Counted from the stretch's first letter, positions 15,442-26,273 are shown. The stretch is DNA of 64,000 nt from CAITWD01 sp963842065 (GCA_963842065.1 CAWJEW010000006.1:1-64000), one strand, 5' to 3'. Made by a program: numbers and translations. The notes: generated by a model not told the origin, from the letters alone.

Positions 15442-16704
15442 GTGAGCATTCACAAGCGCGTCAGCGACGCAGGCAAGGTCAGCTGGTACGTGCGCTGGTA
15501 CGAATCCGGCAGGGAGTCCAAACGCCGCCAGCGGGCATTCGGTACCAAGCGCGACGCGCAGCTGTTCGAGGCCGACCTGCGCCGGCAAGCCCAGCTCGGG
15601 GCACACGCGCTCGGCCGGGCGTCCGATGACCGGCTGCGTGAATGGCTGGAGACGTGGGGGCGCACGAACCAGGCGGTCTGGGCGCCATCGACGGCAGTCA
15701 TTCGGGCCAGCAACATTACGCGCTGGATCACGCCCTACATCGGCGACGTGCGACTGCGTGACCTTGGCCCGCCGCGGCTGCGCGAGTGGCGCGATGAGAT
15801 CGTCCGCGACGGCGCGACACCCATGACGGTCACAAACGTGATGAAGACCCTGTCCTCCGCGTTGGCGGCAGCGGTCGCCGACGACAAACTGCCCTCGAAT
15901 CCGCTGCTGGGCGTCAAGCGGCTGCCGATCCACCGGGAGCCGCGCCCGGCCCTGTCGCCCAATCAGGCGGAGCGCATCCGCGCCGCGCTGCCGAGCCAAC
16001 GGGACCGAGTCCTGTGGGGTTTGTTGTGTCTGGCCGGCCTGCGCACGGAGGAAGCGTTTGCGCTGCGCTGGTCCGATGTGATCGGGCTGACACCCACGGG
16101 TGCCACGCTGAAGATCGACCGGACGTTCGTGCTCGGCACGATACGCAACACCACTAAGACCGGCCGGGGGCGTGACGTGCCAGTCATCGCGCCACTGGCG
16201 GCAGACCTCGTGCAGCACTTCGACGAGACGCTGCCACTGCGCGTCGATGGGCTGATCTGCGGATCGCGGGCAGGGACTCCGCTCAACCTGCACAACTGGC
16301 GCATGCGCGTCTTCAGGCCGGCGCGCGAAGCCGCGGGTGTGCCGTGGGCGACCCCATACACCGGACGGCACACGTACATCTCGCTTCAAATCCACGCCGG
16401 CATATCGCCGGTGACCATCGCGGCGATCGCCGGGAACTCGCCGGACGTGATCTGGAAGCACTACGCCCGCGAGTTCGAGCGCTCGCGCACCACCAAACAG
16501 ATCGACCTTGAGGCGGCAATCGTGGCCGCGCGGCGGGAAGTGTGGGAATCCCGTGGACGCACGGTGGACGCACAACCCCTTGCCGACGCCCCGCCACTTG
16601 ACGAGAACACCCGCATGAGCGGGTCTTTCATCGGGATCAAAGCTCCTCGGGCTGGACTCGAACCAGCAACCCTTCGATTAACAGTCGAATGCTCTGCCAA
16701 TTGA
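15442..16704 (+). CDS. Site-specific tyrosine integrase of a tRNA-Asn-targeting element
   Basis: 420 residues from a GTG at 15442. An N-terminal AP2-like arm-binding part (SIHKRVSDAGKVSWYVRWYE) and SAM-like core-binding part (RASNITRWITPYIGDVRLRD) precede the catalytic domain. Catalytic motifs: Arg in LAGLRTEEAFAL, Lys in NTTKTGRGRDVP, YTGRHTYIS and nucleophile Tyr near 341 in KHYAREFE. The box-II first His is Tyr (PYTGRHT) and the usual GH is GN (AGNSPDVIW). The C-terminal 20 or so residues are encoded by the antisense strand of tRNA-Asn, so the coding 3' end contains att. It lost its tight link to the upstream xis when IS481 inserted. Confidence 0.93.
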   Translation: MSIHKRVSDAGKVSWYVRWYESGRESKRRQRAFGTKRDAQLFEADLRRQAQLGAHALGRASDDRLREWLETWGRTNQAVWAPSTAVIRASNITRWITPYIGDVRLRDLGPPRLREWRDEIVRDGATPMTVTNVMKTLSSALAAAVADDKLPSNPLLGVKRLPIHREPRPALSPNQAERIRAALPSQRDRVLWGLLCLAGLRTEEAFALRWSDVIGLTPTGATLKIDRTFVLGTIRNTTKTGRGRDVPVIAPLAADLVQHFDETLPLRVDGLICGSRAGTPLNLHNWRMRVFRPAREAAGVPWATPYTGRHTYISLQIHAGISPVTIAAIAGNSPDVIWKHYAREFERSRTTKQIDLEAAIVAARREVWESRGRTVDAQPLADAPPLDENTRMSGSFIGIKAPRAGLEPATLRLTVECSAN

Positions 16705-16715
16705 GCTACCGAGGA
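16643..16715 (-). tRNA. tRNA-Asn (GTT)
   Basis: 73-nt cloverleaf on the minus strand: acceptor TCCTCGG/CCGAGGA with discriminator G, D-arm GCTC/GAGC, anticodon arm TTCGA-CTGTTAA-TCGAA (anticodon GTT), and T-arm GCTGG-TTCGAGT-CCAGC. CCA is not encoded. Its 3' half is the target of integration: identical 39-bp and partly conserved copies lie at 6306 and 1909, and the integrase gene ends inside it. Confidence 0.97.
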
Positions 16716-16773
16716 ATGCGGTAAGCGGGTGGGATCGTAGCGAATCGGGTCCTCGTTGGGGACCCGCCCGCGG

Positions 16774-17439
16774 TTAGGCGGGCCGGGTGAAGCGATGAAG
16801 AAAGATCACCGGGCCCTGCTCGTCGGGCCTCCCATCAACCCGGCGGCGGTCGCGCTCATAGGTCCACCCGGAGTCGGTGAGCGCGTTTACCAGCGCGTTG
16901 GCGTCCGGGCGGCGCGGATCGGCGATCAGGATCGACGTCGAAGGCGACGCGGCGTGCCCGATGAGGTTGGCCAGTTGGGCGGCGTGGCGGCGCTCGTAGG
17001 CGACATCCGCGCCGATGATCAGATCGAACGGGCCGCGGGCGAACAGTTCGTCCGGAGGATGCGACCAGTCCACCGCCAGGGTCTCAAGGTCTCCGAGGCC
17101 GGCGGAGGCGGCGTTGGCGCGGGCGAACGCGAGCGCGACCGGATACCAGTCGGTCGCCAGCGGCTGCGCGCCGCGCGCGAGCGCCACCAGGCACGGCAGG
17201 GAGAGGCCCGCGCCGAGTTCGAGGATGCGTGTCCCGGCGATGTCCTGCTCGGCAAGTTCTTCCGCCAGCGCCCGTCCCGACGGCCACAGGTCCGCCCAGT
17301 ACGGGAGTCGTTCGTCATCGGCGTACTCGGCTTCGTCGATCAAATCCTCGGCCGAGCGCGGGTGGGTGAGCGCGAACTCGAGATCGCCGACGCGCACGCT
17401 CTCGGTGACCAGATCGAAGTCATGCGGGAACGTAATCAC
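16774..17439 (-). CDS. Class I SAM-dependent protein methyltransferase (METTL21/NNT1-like)
   Basis: 221 residues. YWADLWPSGRALAEELAEQ and GTRILELGAGLSLPCLVALARGA carry the Trp-rich lead-in and motif I of the seven-beta-strand methyltransferases related to METTL21/ETFBKMT. ATDWYPVALAFARANAA is the acidic motif II and FDLIIGADVAYE the post-II motif. The target is probably a protein lysine or small amine, but this is inferred from family. The first gene right of the tRNA, so normal chromosome resumes here. It is divergent from the 17523 gene, with 83 bp between. Confidence 0.82.
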   Translation of the reverse strand: MITFPHDFDLVTESVRVGDLEFALTHPRSAEDLIDEAEYADDERLPYWADLWPSGRALAEELAEQDIAGTRILELGAGLSLPCLVALARGAQPLATDWYPVALAFARANAASAGLGDLETLAVDWSHPPDELFARGPFDLIIGADVAYERRHAAQLANLIGHAASPSTSILIADPRRPDANALVNALTDSGWTYERDRRRVDGRPDEQGPVIFLHRFTRPA

Positions 17440-17522
17440 CGCGAGGGATCGTACTCGGCTCGCGAGGTGCCGCGACTCCCGCTATTCTCCATTGGTCGAT
17501 CGCAAGCTGTCAGGAGCGTTGG

Positions 17523-17960
17523 ATGAGTGAGCAGACCGAGGGCGTGGCCGAGGTGGACGTCGCGCAAACGTCCGAGCCCGCCGTGGCCATTGAAGAGGCC
17601 CCCGCGGAGACGGCGGCCGAAACGCCCAGCGTCGAGCCTGAGGCTGAGCCTGAGGCTGAGCCCGACGAGCCCGCCGCCGAGGTGCAGACTCCAGTCGAGG
17701 AGCACAAACCTGAGGCTGTCGTTGCCGACGAACCGGTTGCCCAGGTCGCTCCGGGGCGCCGTGAGGCGCAGCTGTACCTGTGCGAGCGCGGCCACCGCAC
17801 GCTGATCCTGTGGGGCGATCCGCCCACGACCTGCAACGCGCGCAAGACCCGCAACGAGGTCTGCGGCCTGACCCTGTACCACTCGACCGAGCTCCCGGAC
17901 CAGGTCCAGAAGGCCCTGAACCCGATCAAGGCCTCGAAGAAAAAGTCCGGCAGGAAGTAG
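17523..17960 (+). CDS. Acidic low-complexity protein with C-terminal zinc-ribbon-like domain
   Basis: 145 residues, ATG at 17523 after AGGAG. Residues 1-78 are almost only Glu, Ala, Pro and Val, including repeated EPEAEP, and are probably disordered. Residues 79-130 are structured: REAQLYLCERGHRTLILWGD, then TCNARKTRNEVCGLTLYHS, with three Cys and one His spaced as a possible zinc site. The C-terminus is Lys-rich (KASKKKSGRK). I recognise no named family. A TATTCT at 17483 could be its -10 element. Confidence 0.7.
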   Translation: MSEQTEGVAEVDVAQTSEPAVAIEEAPAETAAETPSVEPEAEPEAEPDEPAAEVQTPVEEHKPEAVVADEPVAQVAPGRREAQLYLCERGHRTLILWGDPPTTCNARKTRNEVCGLTLYHSTELPDQVQKALNPIKASKKKSGRK

Positions 17961-18034
17961 CTCCACGCCCGCGGGGCACGCCGTAGGTGCAGCGGGCCGG
18001 GAGGAATCCCGGCACGTTGTCGTTCATGTCCCGC

Positions 18035-19828
18035 TCAGCCCTGCTCGGCCGCCTCGACCATCCGGGTCATCTCGTCGAACCCGGCATCCCAGACGTCGGC
18101 GCGGTTGAGGTCAACGCCCAGCGGGAGCAGCAGGTCCGCAGGCGCCCGGGATCCGCCTGCGGCGAGGAAGTCCAGGTAGAGCTCGGCGAACGCCGCACCG
18201 TCCTCGCGGTACCGTGCGTAGAGGGCGAGCGTGGTGAGGTGCGCGAACACGTAGGCGTACGTGTAAAAGCGCGTTGAGATGAAGTGGGGAATGTAGCTCC
18301 ACCCGAACCGGTAGCCGTCGGGCAGCACGATGCTGTCGCCGTAATAGAGGCCGTTGGCGTCGATCCAGATATCGGACAGGCGCTCCGCGGTGAGGGTCGT
18401 GCCGTCGTGGCGTGCGGTGTAGGCGCGTTGCTCGTACCGTGCGAGCACGGTCTGACGGAATACGGTCGCGAACGACCCCTCGACACGCTCGCAGATCAGG
18501 GCGCGGCGGGTGTCGGCATCCGCTTCGGTCTCGAGCAGATGGTCGAACGTGAGGAGCTCGGCGAACGTCGAAGGCACTTCGGCCAAGGCGAGGCCCGTGT
18601 GCATCGATAGCGCGGACTGGCGCTCGGCGGACAGCGTGAAGTGCATGCCGTGTCCGAGTTCGTGCGACAGGGTCATGACGTCGTTCATCTGGTCGGTGAA
18701 GTTCATCAGCACATACGCCGGTGCGTCTTGGGCGACAGGCGCGCAGAAGGCGCCGCCCCGCTTGCCCGCGCGCGGTTCGGCATCGACCCGCTGGCCGATG
18801 AAGAAATCGCGCGCCACGGCGGCGATCCGCGGCGAGAAGCGCCCGAACGAGGTCTCGACGAGCTCGCGCGCCTCGAGGAAGTCGACGGCGCGCCCGGTCC
18901 CGATCGGGGCGTACTGGTCCCACAGCTCAAGGCGGTCCAGCCCCAAGATCACAGCCTTGGCGCGGAACCACCGCTGGGCGAGCGCGTAATGGGCCTCGAC
19001 GGCCTGCATCATTCGTTCGACGACCGGGCCGTCGAGCTCGTTCTTGAGATGCGTCCGATCCATCGGGTCGGCGTGGCCACGCAGCTTGTCGATCGCCAGG
19101 CGGTCGCCGACGAGCGTGTCGTAGATCTGCGCAAGCGTCTCGGTTTCGGGCTCAAGCCCCGCATACAGGGTCTCCAGCGACCGGCGCCGTAAGTCGCGGT
19201 CGGGGTCGCGCACGTGCGCCAGGAGCCGGTCGATCGTGTGCGGCTCGGGACCGTCGCCGGCGTCGAAGTCCATTTGGAGCGTGGAGGTGATGCGGCCGAA
19301 CAGGGCCTGCCAGGCGCTCACCGCAGCGGGCTCGCGCTCGGCGAGCATGCGTTCCTCGGGCTCGGTGAGCATGAACGGCGCAAGCCGGCGGGCCGAGCGC
19401 AGGTAGTGCGCGTCGGCGGCGAGTTCCGGGGCTGCGGCCAGTACTGCCGCCTGGTCCTCCGGAAGGGCGAGCCACTCCAGGTCGAAGAACCGCAGCGCGT
19501 TGCCGGCATCGACCATGCCGCGATCGACGGCGGCTGAAAGATCGCGGTTCTCAGGGTCCGACACGTCGGTGGCCTCGCGCAGATGCGCGTATGACCCCGC
19601 ACGCGAGAGCATGTTGTCGATCTCAGCCAGTTCAGCGAGGGCCGCCGCGAGCGCCGGGGCAGTGATCGTGGCCACGGCGCCGCGATAACGCGACTCGAAC
19701 GCACGGGCGCGCGCGATCCCGGATTCGAGCAATGCGCGCGCATCGTCTGCGCTGGCGACAAGGGGGGTGAGGTCCCAGCGCACGCCTTTGGCGTTGGGCC
19801 CTTGAAGGGGTGTCTGTGCGGTCGTCAT
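18035..19828 (-). CDS. pepF: Oligoendopeptidase F (M3 metallopeptidase)
   Basis: 597 residues, normal length for PepF. The zinc motif HELGHGMH is at about 389-396, with the third ligand Glu in the following helix (ALAEVPSTFAELLTFD). YFGDSIV-like YYGDSIVLPDGYRFGW and YVFAHLTTLALY lie near the C-terminus as in the family. It is a cytoplasmic zinc peptidase that cuts oligopeptides of about 7-17 residues. Its start overlaps the stop of the PHP phosphoesterase upstream (ATGA), so the two are co-transcribed. Confidence 0.95.
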   Translation of the reverse strand: MTTAQTPLQGPNAKGVRWDLTPLVASADDARALLESGIARARAFESRYRGAVATITAPALAAALAELAEIDNMLSRAGSYAHLREATDVSDPENRDLSAAVDRGMVDAGNALRFFDLEWLALPEDQAAVLAAAPELAADAHYLRSARRLAPFMLTEPEERMLAEREPAAVSAWQALFGRITSTLQMDFDAGDGPEPHTIDRLLAHVRDPDRDLRRRSLETLYAGLEPETETLAQIYDTLVGDRLAIDKLRGHADPMDRTHLKNELDGPVVERMMQAVEAHYALAQRWFRAKAVILGLDRLELWDQYAPIGTGRAVDFLEARELVETSFGRFSPRIAAVARDFFIGQRVDAEPRAGKRGGAFCAPVAQDAPAYVLMNFTDQMNDVMTLSHELGHGMHFTLSAERQSALSMHTGLALAEVPSTFAELLTFDHLLETEADADTRRALICERVEGSFATVFRQTVLARYEQRAYTARHDGTTLTAERLSDIWIDANGLYYGDSIVLPDGYRFGWSYIPHFISTRFYTYAYVFAHLTTLALYARYREDGAAFAELYLDFLAAGGSRAPADLLLPLGVDLNRADVWDAGFDEMTRMVEAAEQG

Positions 19829-20688
19829 GGCGCCGAGGCTACACGCTCCCGGAGGGCGCGGTGGATGAGGTCGGCAACCCCCGGCGGCAGCGGGGGCGTG
19901 CCGGTCTCGCCGAGGTCGCTGCGCCCGAGGTCGGGGCCGTGGTAGTCCGAACCACCGGTGGCTACGAGCCCGAGGCGGCCGGCGATCCGGGCGAAGCCGT
20001 CGCGCTGCTCAGGCGTGTGTTCGGCGCGGTGCACCTCGATGCCCCACAGGCCCAGATGGCGCAGCCGAGCCGTGTAGGCCTCAAGCCCGCCCATGCCGAG
20101 CCGCAGCGATGCCGGGTGGGCGAGGCTGGCGATTCCGCCAGCCTCGGCGACCATCTTGAGTGCGGATGGCGGGTCGAACAGCTGGTGCGGAACGTACGCG
20201 GGCCCATCGTCACCGAGGTACCGCGCAAACGCGTCGGTGCGGTCCGTGGCATGTCCGGCGACGACGAGCGCGTCGGCCAGGTGCGGGCGGCCGATCGAGC
20301 CGCCGGCGCGTGCGCGCACGCCAGCCATGTCGATGGGGGCGCCGAGCCCGGCGAGCAGCGTCGCCATCGCGTCGGCGCGGACCTCGCGCGCGCGGCGGAG
20401 GTCCTCGAGGGCGGCGCGCATCCGTATCGGCTCCGGTTCCGGCAGATAGGCGACCAGATGCAGCTGGCCCTGGGGCGGACGGACGCTCAACTCGACACCC
20501 GGAATAATCGCGACGCCCAGGCGCGCGGCGGCGGCGATCGCCTCCGGAAGGCCTGCCACCGTGTCGTGATCGGTGATCGCCAGCACCGTGACGCCGCGGC
20601 GCGCGGCGCGCGCGACGACGTCGGCCGGTGCTTGGCTGCCATCTGACGCGCGAGTGTGGGCATGCAGATCGATCATCACGTGGGCCAT
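19825..20688 (-). CDS. PHP-domain metal-dependent phosphoesterase
   Basis: 287 residues from the ATG at 20688 (MAHVMIDLHAHTRASDGS). Metal-binding PHP motifs are in order: DLHAHT, ITDHDT, PGVELSV, SLAHPA and GGSDYHGP. This pattern matches the TrpH/YciV-like group that includes RNase AM (5'-3' exonuclease on short RNA and pAp). The in-frame ATG at 20676 is an alternative start; neither has a good Shine-Dalgarno. The gene is the first of a pair with pepF and divergent from the SUI1-like gene. Confidence 0.88.
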   Translation of the reverse strand: MAHVMIDLHAHTRASDGSQAPADVVARAARRGVTVLAITDHDTVAGLPEAIAAAARLGVAIIPGVELSVRPPQGQLHLVAYLPEPEPIRMRAALEDLRRAREVRADAMATLLAGLGAPIDMAGVRARAGGSIGRPHLADALVVAGHATDRTDAFARYLGDDGPAYVPHQLFDPPSALKMVAEAGGIASLAHPASLRLGMGGLEAYTARLRHLGLWGIEVHRAEHTPEQRDGFARIAGRLGLVATGGSDYHGPDLGRSDLGETGTPPLPPGVADLIHRALRERVASAP

Positions 20689-20755
20689 GCTCGCGCCCCG
20701 AGCGGACGGCACTGCCACCATGCCTGTGGTCCGGCGCTCAGATAATCTGGACGCG

Positions 20756-21085
20756 ATGTCCGGCCGCTCATCCGACAACGCGCGCCTGGTCTATTCGTCC
20801 GACGTCGGACGGGTCGGCGAGCCGCAGCGCACACCGCCGGGCGCGCCCCCGGTCGACGGCATCGTGCGGATCTCGCGCACCTCCTCGGGCCGCAAGGGCA
20901 AGACGGTCACCCTGATCACCGGCGTTCCCCGTACCGAGACCGCGGATCTGGTGCGGGAGCTCAAGAAGCTGTGCGGCTCCGGCGGCGCGGTCAAGGCCGG
21001 CATCATCGAGATCCAGGGGGATCACCGGACCAAGATCGTCGCGCACCTGAGCGGGCGGTACCGGATCAAGTTGGCCGGCGGCTAG
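20756..21085 (+). CDS. eIF1/SUI1-like translation factor (YciH family)
   Basis: 109 residues from the ATG at 20756. After a Ser-rich tail, residues 40-109 form the SUI1 fold: SSGRKGKTVTLITGVP, then LVRELKKLCGSGGAVKAGII, EIQGDHRTKIVAHLSGR. The conserved GSGG and KxGxIEIQGDH signatures are present. Bacterial YciH homologues can influence start-codon fidelity, but their physiological role is not settled. Its stop overlaps the ppx stop region by 4 bp in convergent orientation. Confidence 0.88.
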   Translation: MSGRSSDNARLVYSSDVGRVGEPQRTPPGAPPVDGIVRISRTSSGRKGKTVTLITGVPRTETADLVRELKKLCGSGGAVKAGIIEIQGDHRTKIVAHLSGRYRIKLAGG

Positions 21086-22626
21086 CCGGACCGAACCGCC
21101 GCCGCGACCAGCTCGACGTGGTGGCCGAACACGCGCTCCAGGTGCGGGGCCTCCGGCTCGGCGGACCAGAGCGCAAGGGACGGGTCACCCACGCAGTCGA
21201 CCTGGAACTCCAGCCCCGATTCGGTGAGGCGGCAGCGGAGGTCGCGGACCTGGCCGGCTTTGGCGCGCTCAAGCTGCTCGGCCAGCCGCAGCAGTGCGAC
21301 CCCGCGGTCGAAGATCTCCTCGTCGCCCGGCTCGAGGATCGCCCGATAGGGCTCCAGCGACGGAATCCCCTTACGATGGCCGCGCACCATGCTCGAGATC
21401 AACGCGATCTCGCGGTGCAGGAAGCCGGGCAAGCCGGCGTTGAGGACCAGGTACTCCGAGTGGCGATCGTGCGCGGAGTAGTCGACCAACACTCCGACGT
21501 CATGGAGCATCGCGGCCGCCCACAGCAGGTCCCGCTCCTCGGGATCGCCGGGGTGAAGGCCCACCGCGGCCGTGGCATCGAACCCCATCAGGGCGACGCG
21601 GGCGATCTGCTCGGCGTGCTCGCGCTCGTAACCGAAGCTCTCGGCGGCATTGACGACCGAACTGTGGCGGACGTCGGGCAACAGCGGCGGGTCGGCAGGG
21701 GCGAGGTAGTGCTCGAGGAAGACCCCTTCGCGTAGGCCCTGTCCGCAGACCTCGAGCTCCTCGGAGCCGACCGCCCGCATGACCTCATCGATCGTCAACG
21801 CCGCGGCGAGGATGATGTCGGCCCGGTCCGCCCGCAGGCCCGGCAGCCGCGAGCGCTGGCTGGCCGGAAGTTCCAACAGCGCCCTGATCGTCCCGGCGAG
21901 GGCATCGCGGGACATGAGGTGGCCGTTGGGATCGATCAGCGGCCCGCGCGCGGCCCGCTGCTGCATGACCGCCAGGGTCCGCAAGGCGCCTCCGATGCCG
22001 ACGATCCGCCCGTTTCCACCGATCCACTCGTATGGCGCAAGCGACCTGCGCACGTACGAGCGCAGGTCGCTCATCTGCTTGGGATCGCGCTGGTCGCCGC
22101 TGAGGAACGCCTCGGTGAGCCGCACGGAGCCGAGCGGCGCGCTCATGCTGCGGGTGAGTCTGCGGAGGTCCACTCGGCCGATCTGCATGGAGCCGCCGCC
22201 CAAGTCCACGAACCAGCCGTCGGCCAGCGTGCTGTCGTTGACGGCCCCGAGGTAGCCGTACCAGGCCTCCTGTTCGGCCGACAGCACCCGTATGGCCAGG
22301 CGCCCGACCGAGAGCGCGGCGACGACCTCGCGCTGGTTGACCGCATCGCGCACCGCGGAGGTCGCAACGACGTCCACCGTGTGGATGCCTGCGGCGTCGC
22401 AATAGGCGGCATACAGGTGTGCGGCCCGCTCAGCGCGGGCGAGCGCCGCGGGGGCAATGCGCCCGTCGATGACCCCCTCTGACAGCCGCACGGGCTCGCG
22501 AATTTCATCGACGAGGCGGAACCAGTGGCCCGGGACGTAGCGGTAGATCACCAACCTGAACGAGTTGGAGCCCATATCGATGACGGCCCGTGTGCGCTCG
22601 GCGGGCGTGTGACCTGCGATCGTCAT
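21082..22626 (-). CDS. ppx: Exopolyphosphatase / pppGpp phosphatase (Ppx/GppA)
   Basis: 514 residues from the ATG at 22626. The ASKHA fold motifs are AVIDMGSNSFRLVIYRY (P-loop-like, phosphate 1) and WFVDLGGGSMQIG (phosphate 2). A C-terminal HD-like domain carries AAMLHDVGVLVDYSAHDRHSEYLV. It hydrolyses terminal phosphates of polyphosphate and possibly pppGpp; sequence alone cannot separate the two. It lies 19 bp downstream of rnd on the same strand. The longer in-frame upstream extension overlaps rnd and is not conserved in character. Confidence 0.9.
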   Translation of the reverse strand: MTIAGHTPAERTRAVIDMGSNSFRLVIYRYVPGHWFRLVDEIREPVRLSEGVIDGRIAPAALARAERAAHLYAAYCDAAGIHTVDVVATSAVRDAVNQREVVAALSVGRLAIRVLSAEQEAWYGYLGAVNDSTLADGWFVDLGGGSMQIGRVDLRRLTRSMSAPLGSVRLTEAFLSGDQRDPKQMSDLRSYVRRSLAPYEWIGGNGRIVGIGGALRTLAVMQQRAARGPLIDPNGHLMSRDALAGTIRALLELPASQRSRLPGLRADRADIILAAALTIDEVMRAVGSEELEVCGQGLREGVFLEHYLAPADPPLLPDVRHSSVVNAAESFGYEREHAEQIARVALMGFDATAAVGLHPGDPEERDLLWAAAMLHDVGVLVDYSAHDRHSEYLVLNAGLPGFLHREIALISSMVRGHRKGIPSLEPYRAILEPGDEEIFDRGVALLRLAEQLERAKAGQVRDLRCRLTESGLEFQVDCVGDPSLALWSAEPEAPHLERVFGHHVELVAAAVRSG

Positions 22627-22645
22627 AACGGCGCGTGGTGGTGGG

Positions 22646-23842
22646 TCACCGCTCGGAATCGCGCAGGATCTCGCGCAGGAACGGTCGGGTCGGCGCGGGA
22701 GCGAGCGCGATGCGCCCTTCGGCCAGGTCCCGCAAGGGCTGACCGGCGATCTCGAAGCGCCAGCCGACCGCCAGCGGCGAGTCGGGCACCTCGCGCGCGC
22801 CGATCTCGCCCCACAGGAACGTCTCGATCTCATCGCGGGTCGCCACCAGGCTCGGTGCAAGATCCGCCTCGGCCGCACGGGCGGTCACCAGGATCTGACC
22901 GAGCGGTCCGAGCGTGTCCATGCGCGCCTGGAGTTCGGCTGCCGGAGCGGCCGGCAGATGGATCGGATCGGCCGCGACGCCCTCGCCGACGGCGGTCAGG
23001 ATCCCTTCGAGGTCCGTTTGGCGCATGCGTTCCGGCAGGCCGCGCTCACCGGCGAGCTGATCGGTGGTCTTCGGGCGTCGACGGGCGATCTCCAGCAGGG
23101 TGCGGTCGGGGACGATCCAGGCCGTCGGTCGATCGCGCCGCGCCGCCTCCCGCTCCCGCCAGGCCGCCAACGCGCGCAACACCGCGCGGTCGGCGGGCGA
23201 GAGCTTGCCCTGGCCCTTCACGCGGCGCCAGACCTCCTGCGGCTCCGGGACCCACCGTGAATCCGGCCCGTAGCGACGTGTCATCTCTTCGGCGATCCAC
23301 GAGGTCCGGTCGAGGCGGTCCGCCCGTGCCAGGAACTCGTCGGCGAGCGCCACCAGGTGCGCGACGTCGGCGGCCGCATAGGTCAGTTGGCGCTCGGTCA
23401 GCGGCCTTCGGCTCCAGTCCGTGTACTGCTCGCCCTTGTCGAGCCTGATCTTCAGGCCCCGCTCGAGCAGCACACTGAGCCCTTGTCCGGCCCCGATTCC
23501 GATGAATCCGGCGACGAGTTGGACGTCCAGGACGCGCTGCGGCTGCGTGCCGAACTGCATCCCCAACAGCGTCAGGTCCGAGGACGGCGCGTGCATGACG
23601 ACATCGACATCCGGGTCGGCGACCAGAGCGGCGATGGGCGCAAGCGGCGCGCCTTCGACCGGGTCGATCAGGTGCACGCGACCGTCGATGGCGACCTGCG
23701 CCAGGCAGGCCATCGGCGCGTAGGTGCGCTCCCATAAGAATTCGAAATCGAGGGCGATGCGGCCGTGCTCGTGGGCCGCGGCCACGACGGCGGCCACGCC
23801 GCCGGGGTCCCGGATGACCTCTGAGGTCGTTGGTGGTGTCAC
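22646..23842 (-). CDS. rnd: Ribonuclease D-like 3'-5' exonuclease with HRDC domains
   Basis: 398 residues from a GTG at 23842. DEDDy exonuclease motifs: LDFEFLWERTY (Exo I), VVMHAPSSDLTLLG (Exo II, with Asp) and LTYAAADVAHLVALAD (Exo III, Tyr and Asp). The C-terminal half has HRDC-like helices (LSPADRAVLRALAAWREREA). In other bacteria RNase D trims tRNA 3' ends. It is the first gene of a minus-strand pair with ppx and is separated from the divergent ABC-F gene by only 20 bp. Confidence 0.9.
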   Translation of the reverse strand: MTPPTTSEVIRDPGGVAAVVAAAHEHGRIALDFEFLWERTYAPMACLAQVAIDGRVHLIDPVEGAPLAPIAALVADPDVDVVMHAPSSDLTLLGMQFGTQPQRVLDVQLVAGFIGIGAGQGLSVLLERGLKIRLDKGEQYTDWSRRPLTERQLTYAAADVAHLVALADEFLARADRLDRTSWIAEEMTRRYGPDSRWVPEPQEVWRRVKGQGKLSPADRAVLRALAAWREREAARRDRPTAWIVPDRTLLEIARRRPKTTDQLAGERGLPERMRQTDLEGILTAVGEGVAADPIHLPAAPAAELQARMDTLGPLGQILVTARAAEADLAPSLVATRDEIETFLWGEIGAREVPDSPLAVGWRFEIAGQPLRDLAEGRIALAPAPTRPFLREILRDSER

Positions 23843-23862
23843 GCTCGCTACCCTACCGGCTT

Positions 23863-25773
<1,911 letters not shown>

Positions 25774-25796
25774 CGCTCGACAGGACCGCCCAGGGG

Positions 25797-26114
25797 CTAC
25801 AGCCGCCCCTTGACGGGATCCCCGGCCGGTATCGCCCGGAGCGTCTCGACCCGCGGCGGACCGTCGAGCAGGTCGGCAAGCGCGGACAGGCCGGTGACCC
25901 ACGGCTGGGCCGCGTGGGCGGCAAGGGCCTCGCCAGAGCTCCAGCGCTCGACGAACACGAACGTGGCGTCATCGGTGCCGCCCCGATGCAAGGCATACAG
26001 GATGCACCCGTCTTCGGCGTGGGTGAGGGCGACGGCCGCCCGCAGGCCGGTCTCGACGCGGTCGCCCTGCCCGGGGCGGGCAGTGAAGCTCGCGACAACG
26101 ATGACCTCCGGCAT
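25797..26114 (-). CDS. Antibiotic biosynthesis monooxygenase (ABM) domain protein
   Basis: 105 residues from the ATG at 26114: MPEVIVVASFTARPGQGDRV, then EDGCILYALHRGG, DDATFVFVERWSSGEALAAH and a C-terminal helix. This is the ferredoxin-like ABM/YgiN fold, in which the VERW and the His after ALAAH are common. Members act as cofactorless quinone monooxygenases or heme-degrading enzymes; the substrate is not predictable. Single gene, convergent with the ABC-F gene. Confidence 0.85.
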   Translation of the reverse strand: MPEVIVVASFTARPGQGDRVETGLRAAVALTHAEDGCILYALHRGGTDDATFVFVERWSSGEALAAHAAQPWVTGLSALADLLDGPPRVETLRAIPAGDPVKGRL

Positions 26115-26273
26115 TGCTGGCTCCCTGAGGGTTGGTGGATCGGACCTGGCGCACCGCCGGGCGGAGCGTAAGTCTGGCAGCGCGCGCGATGTGGTGCAGC
26201 GGCAGGCGGGCGCCTGTCGGCCCGCGATGACCAAAAGGCCTGGAAATTCGGGGACTGATACAACCGGGAGCGC

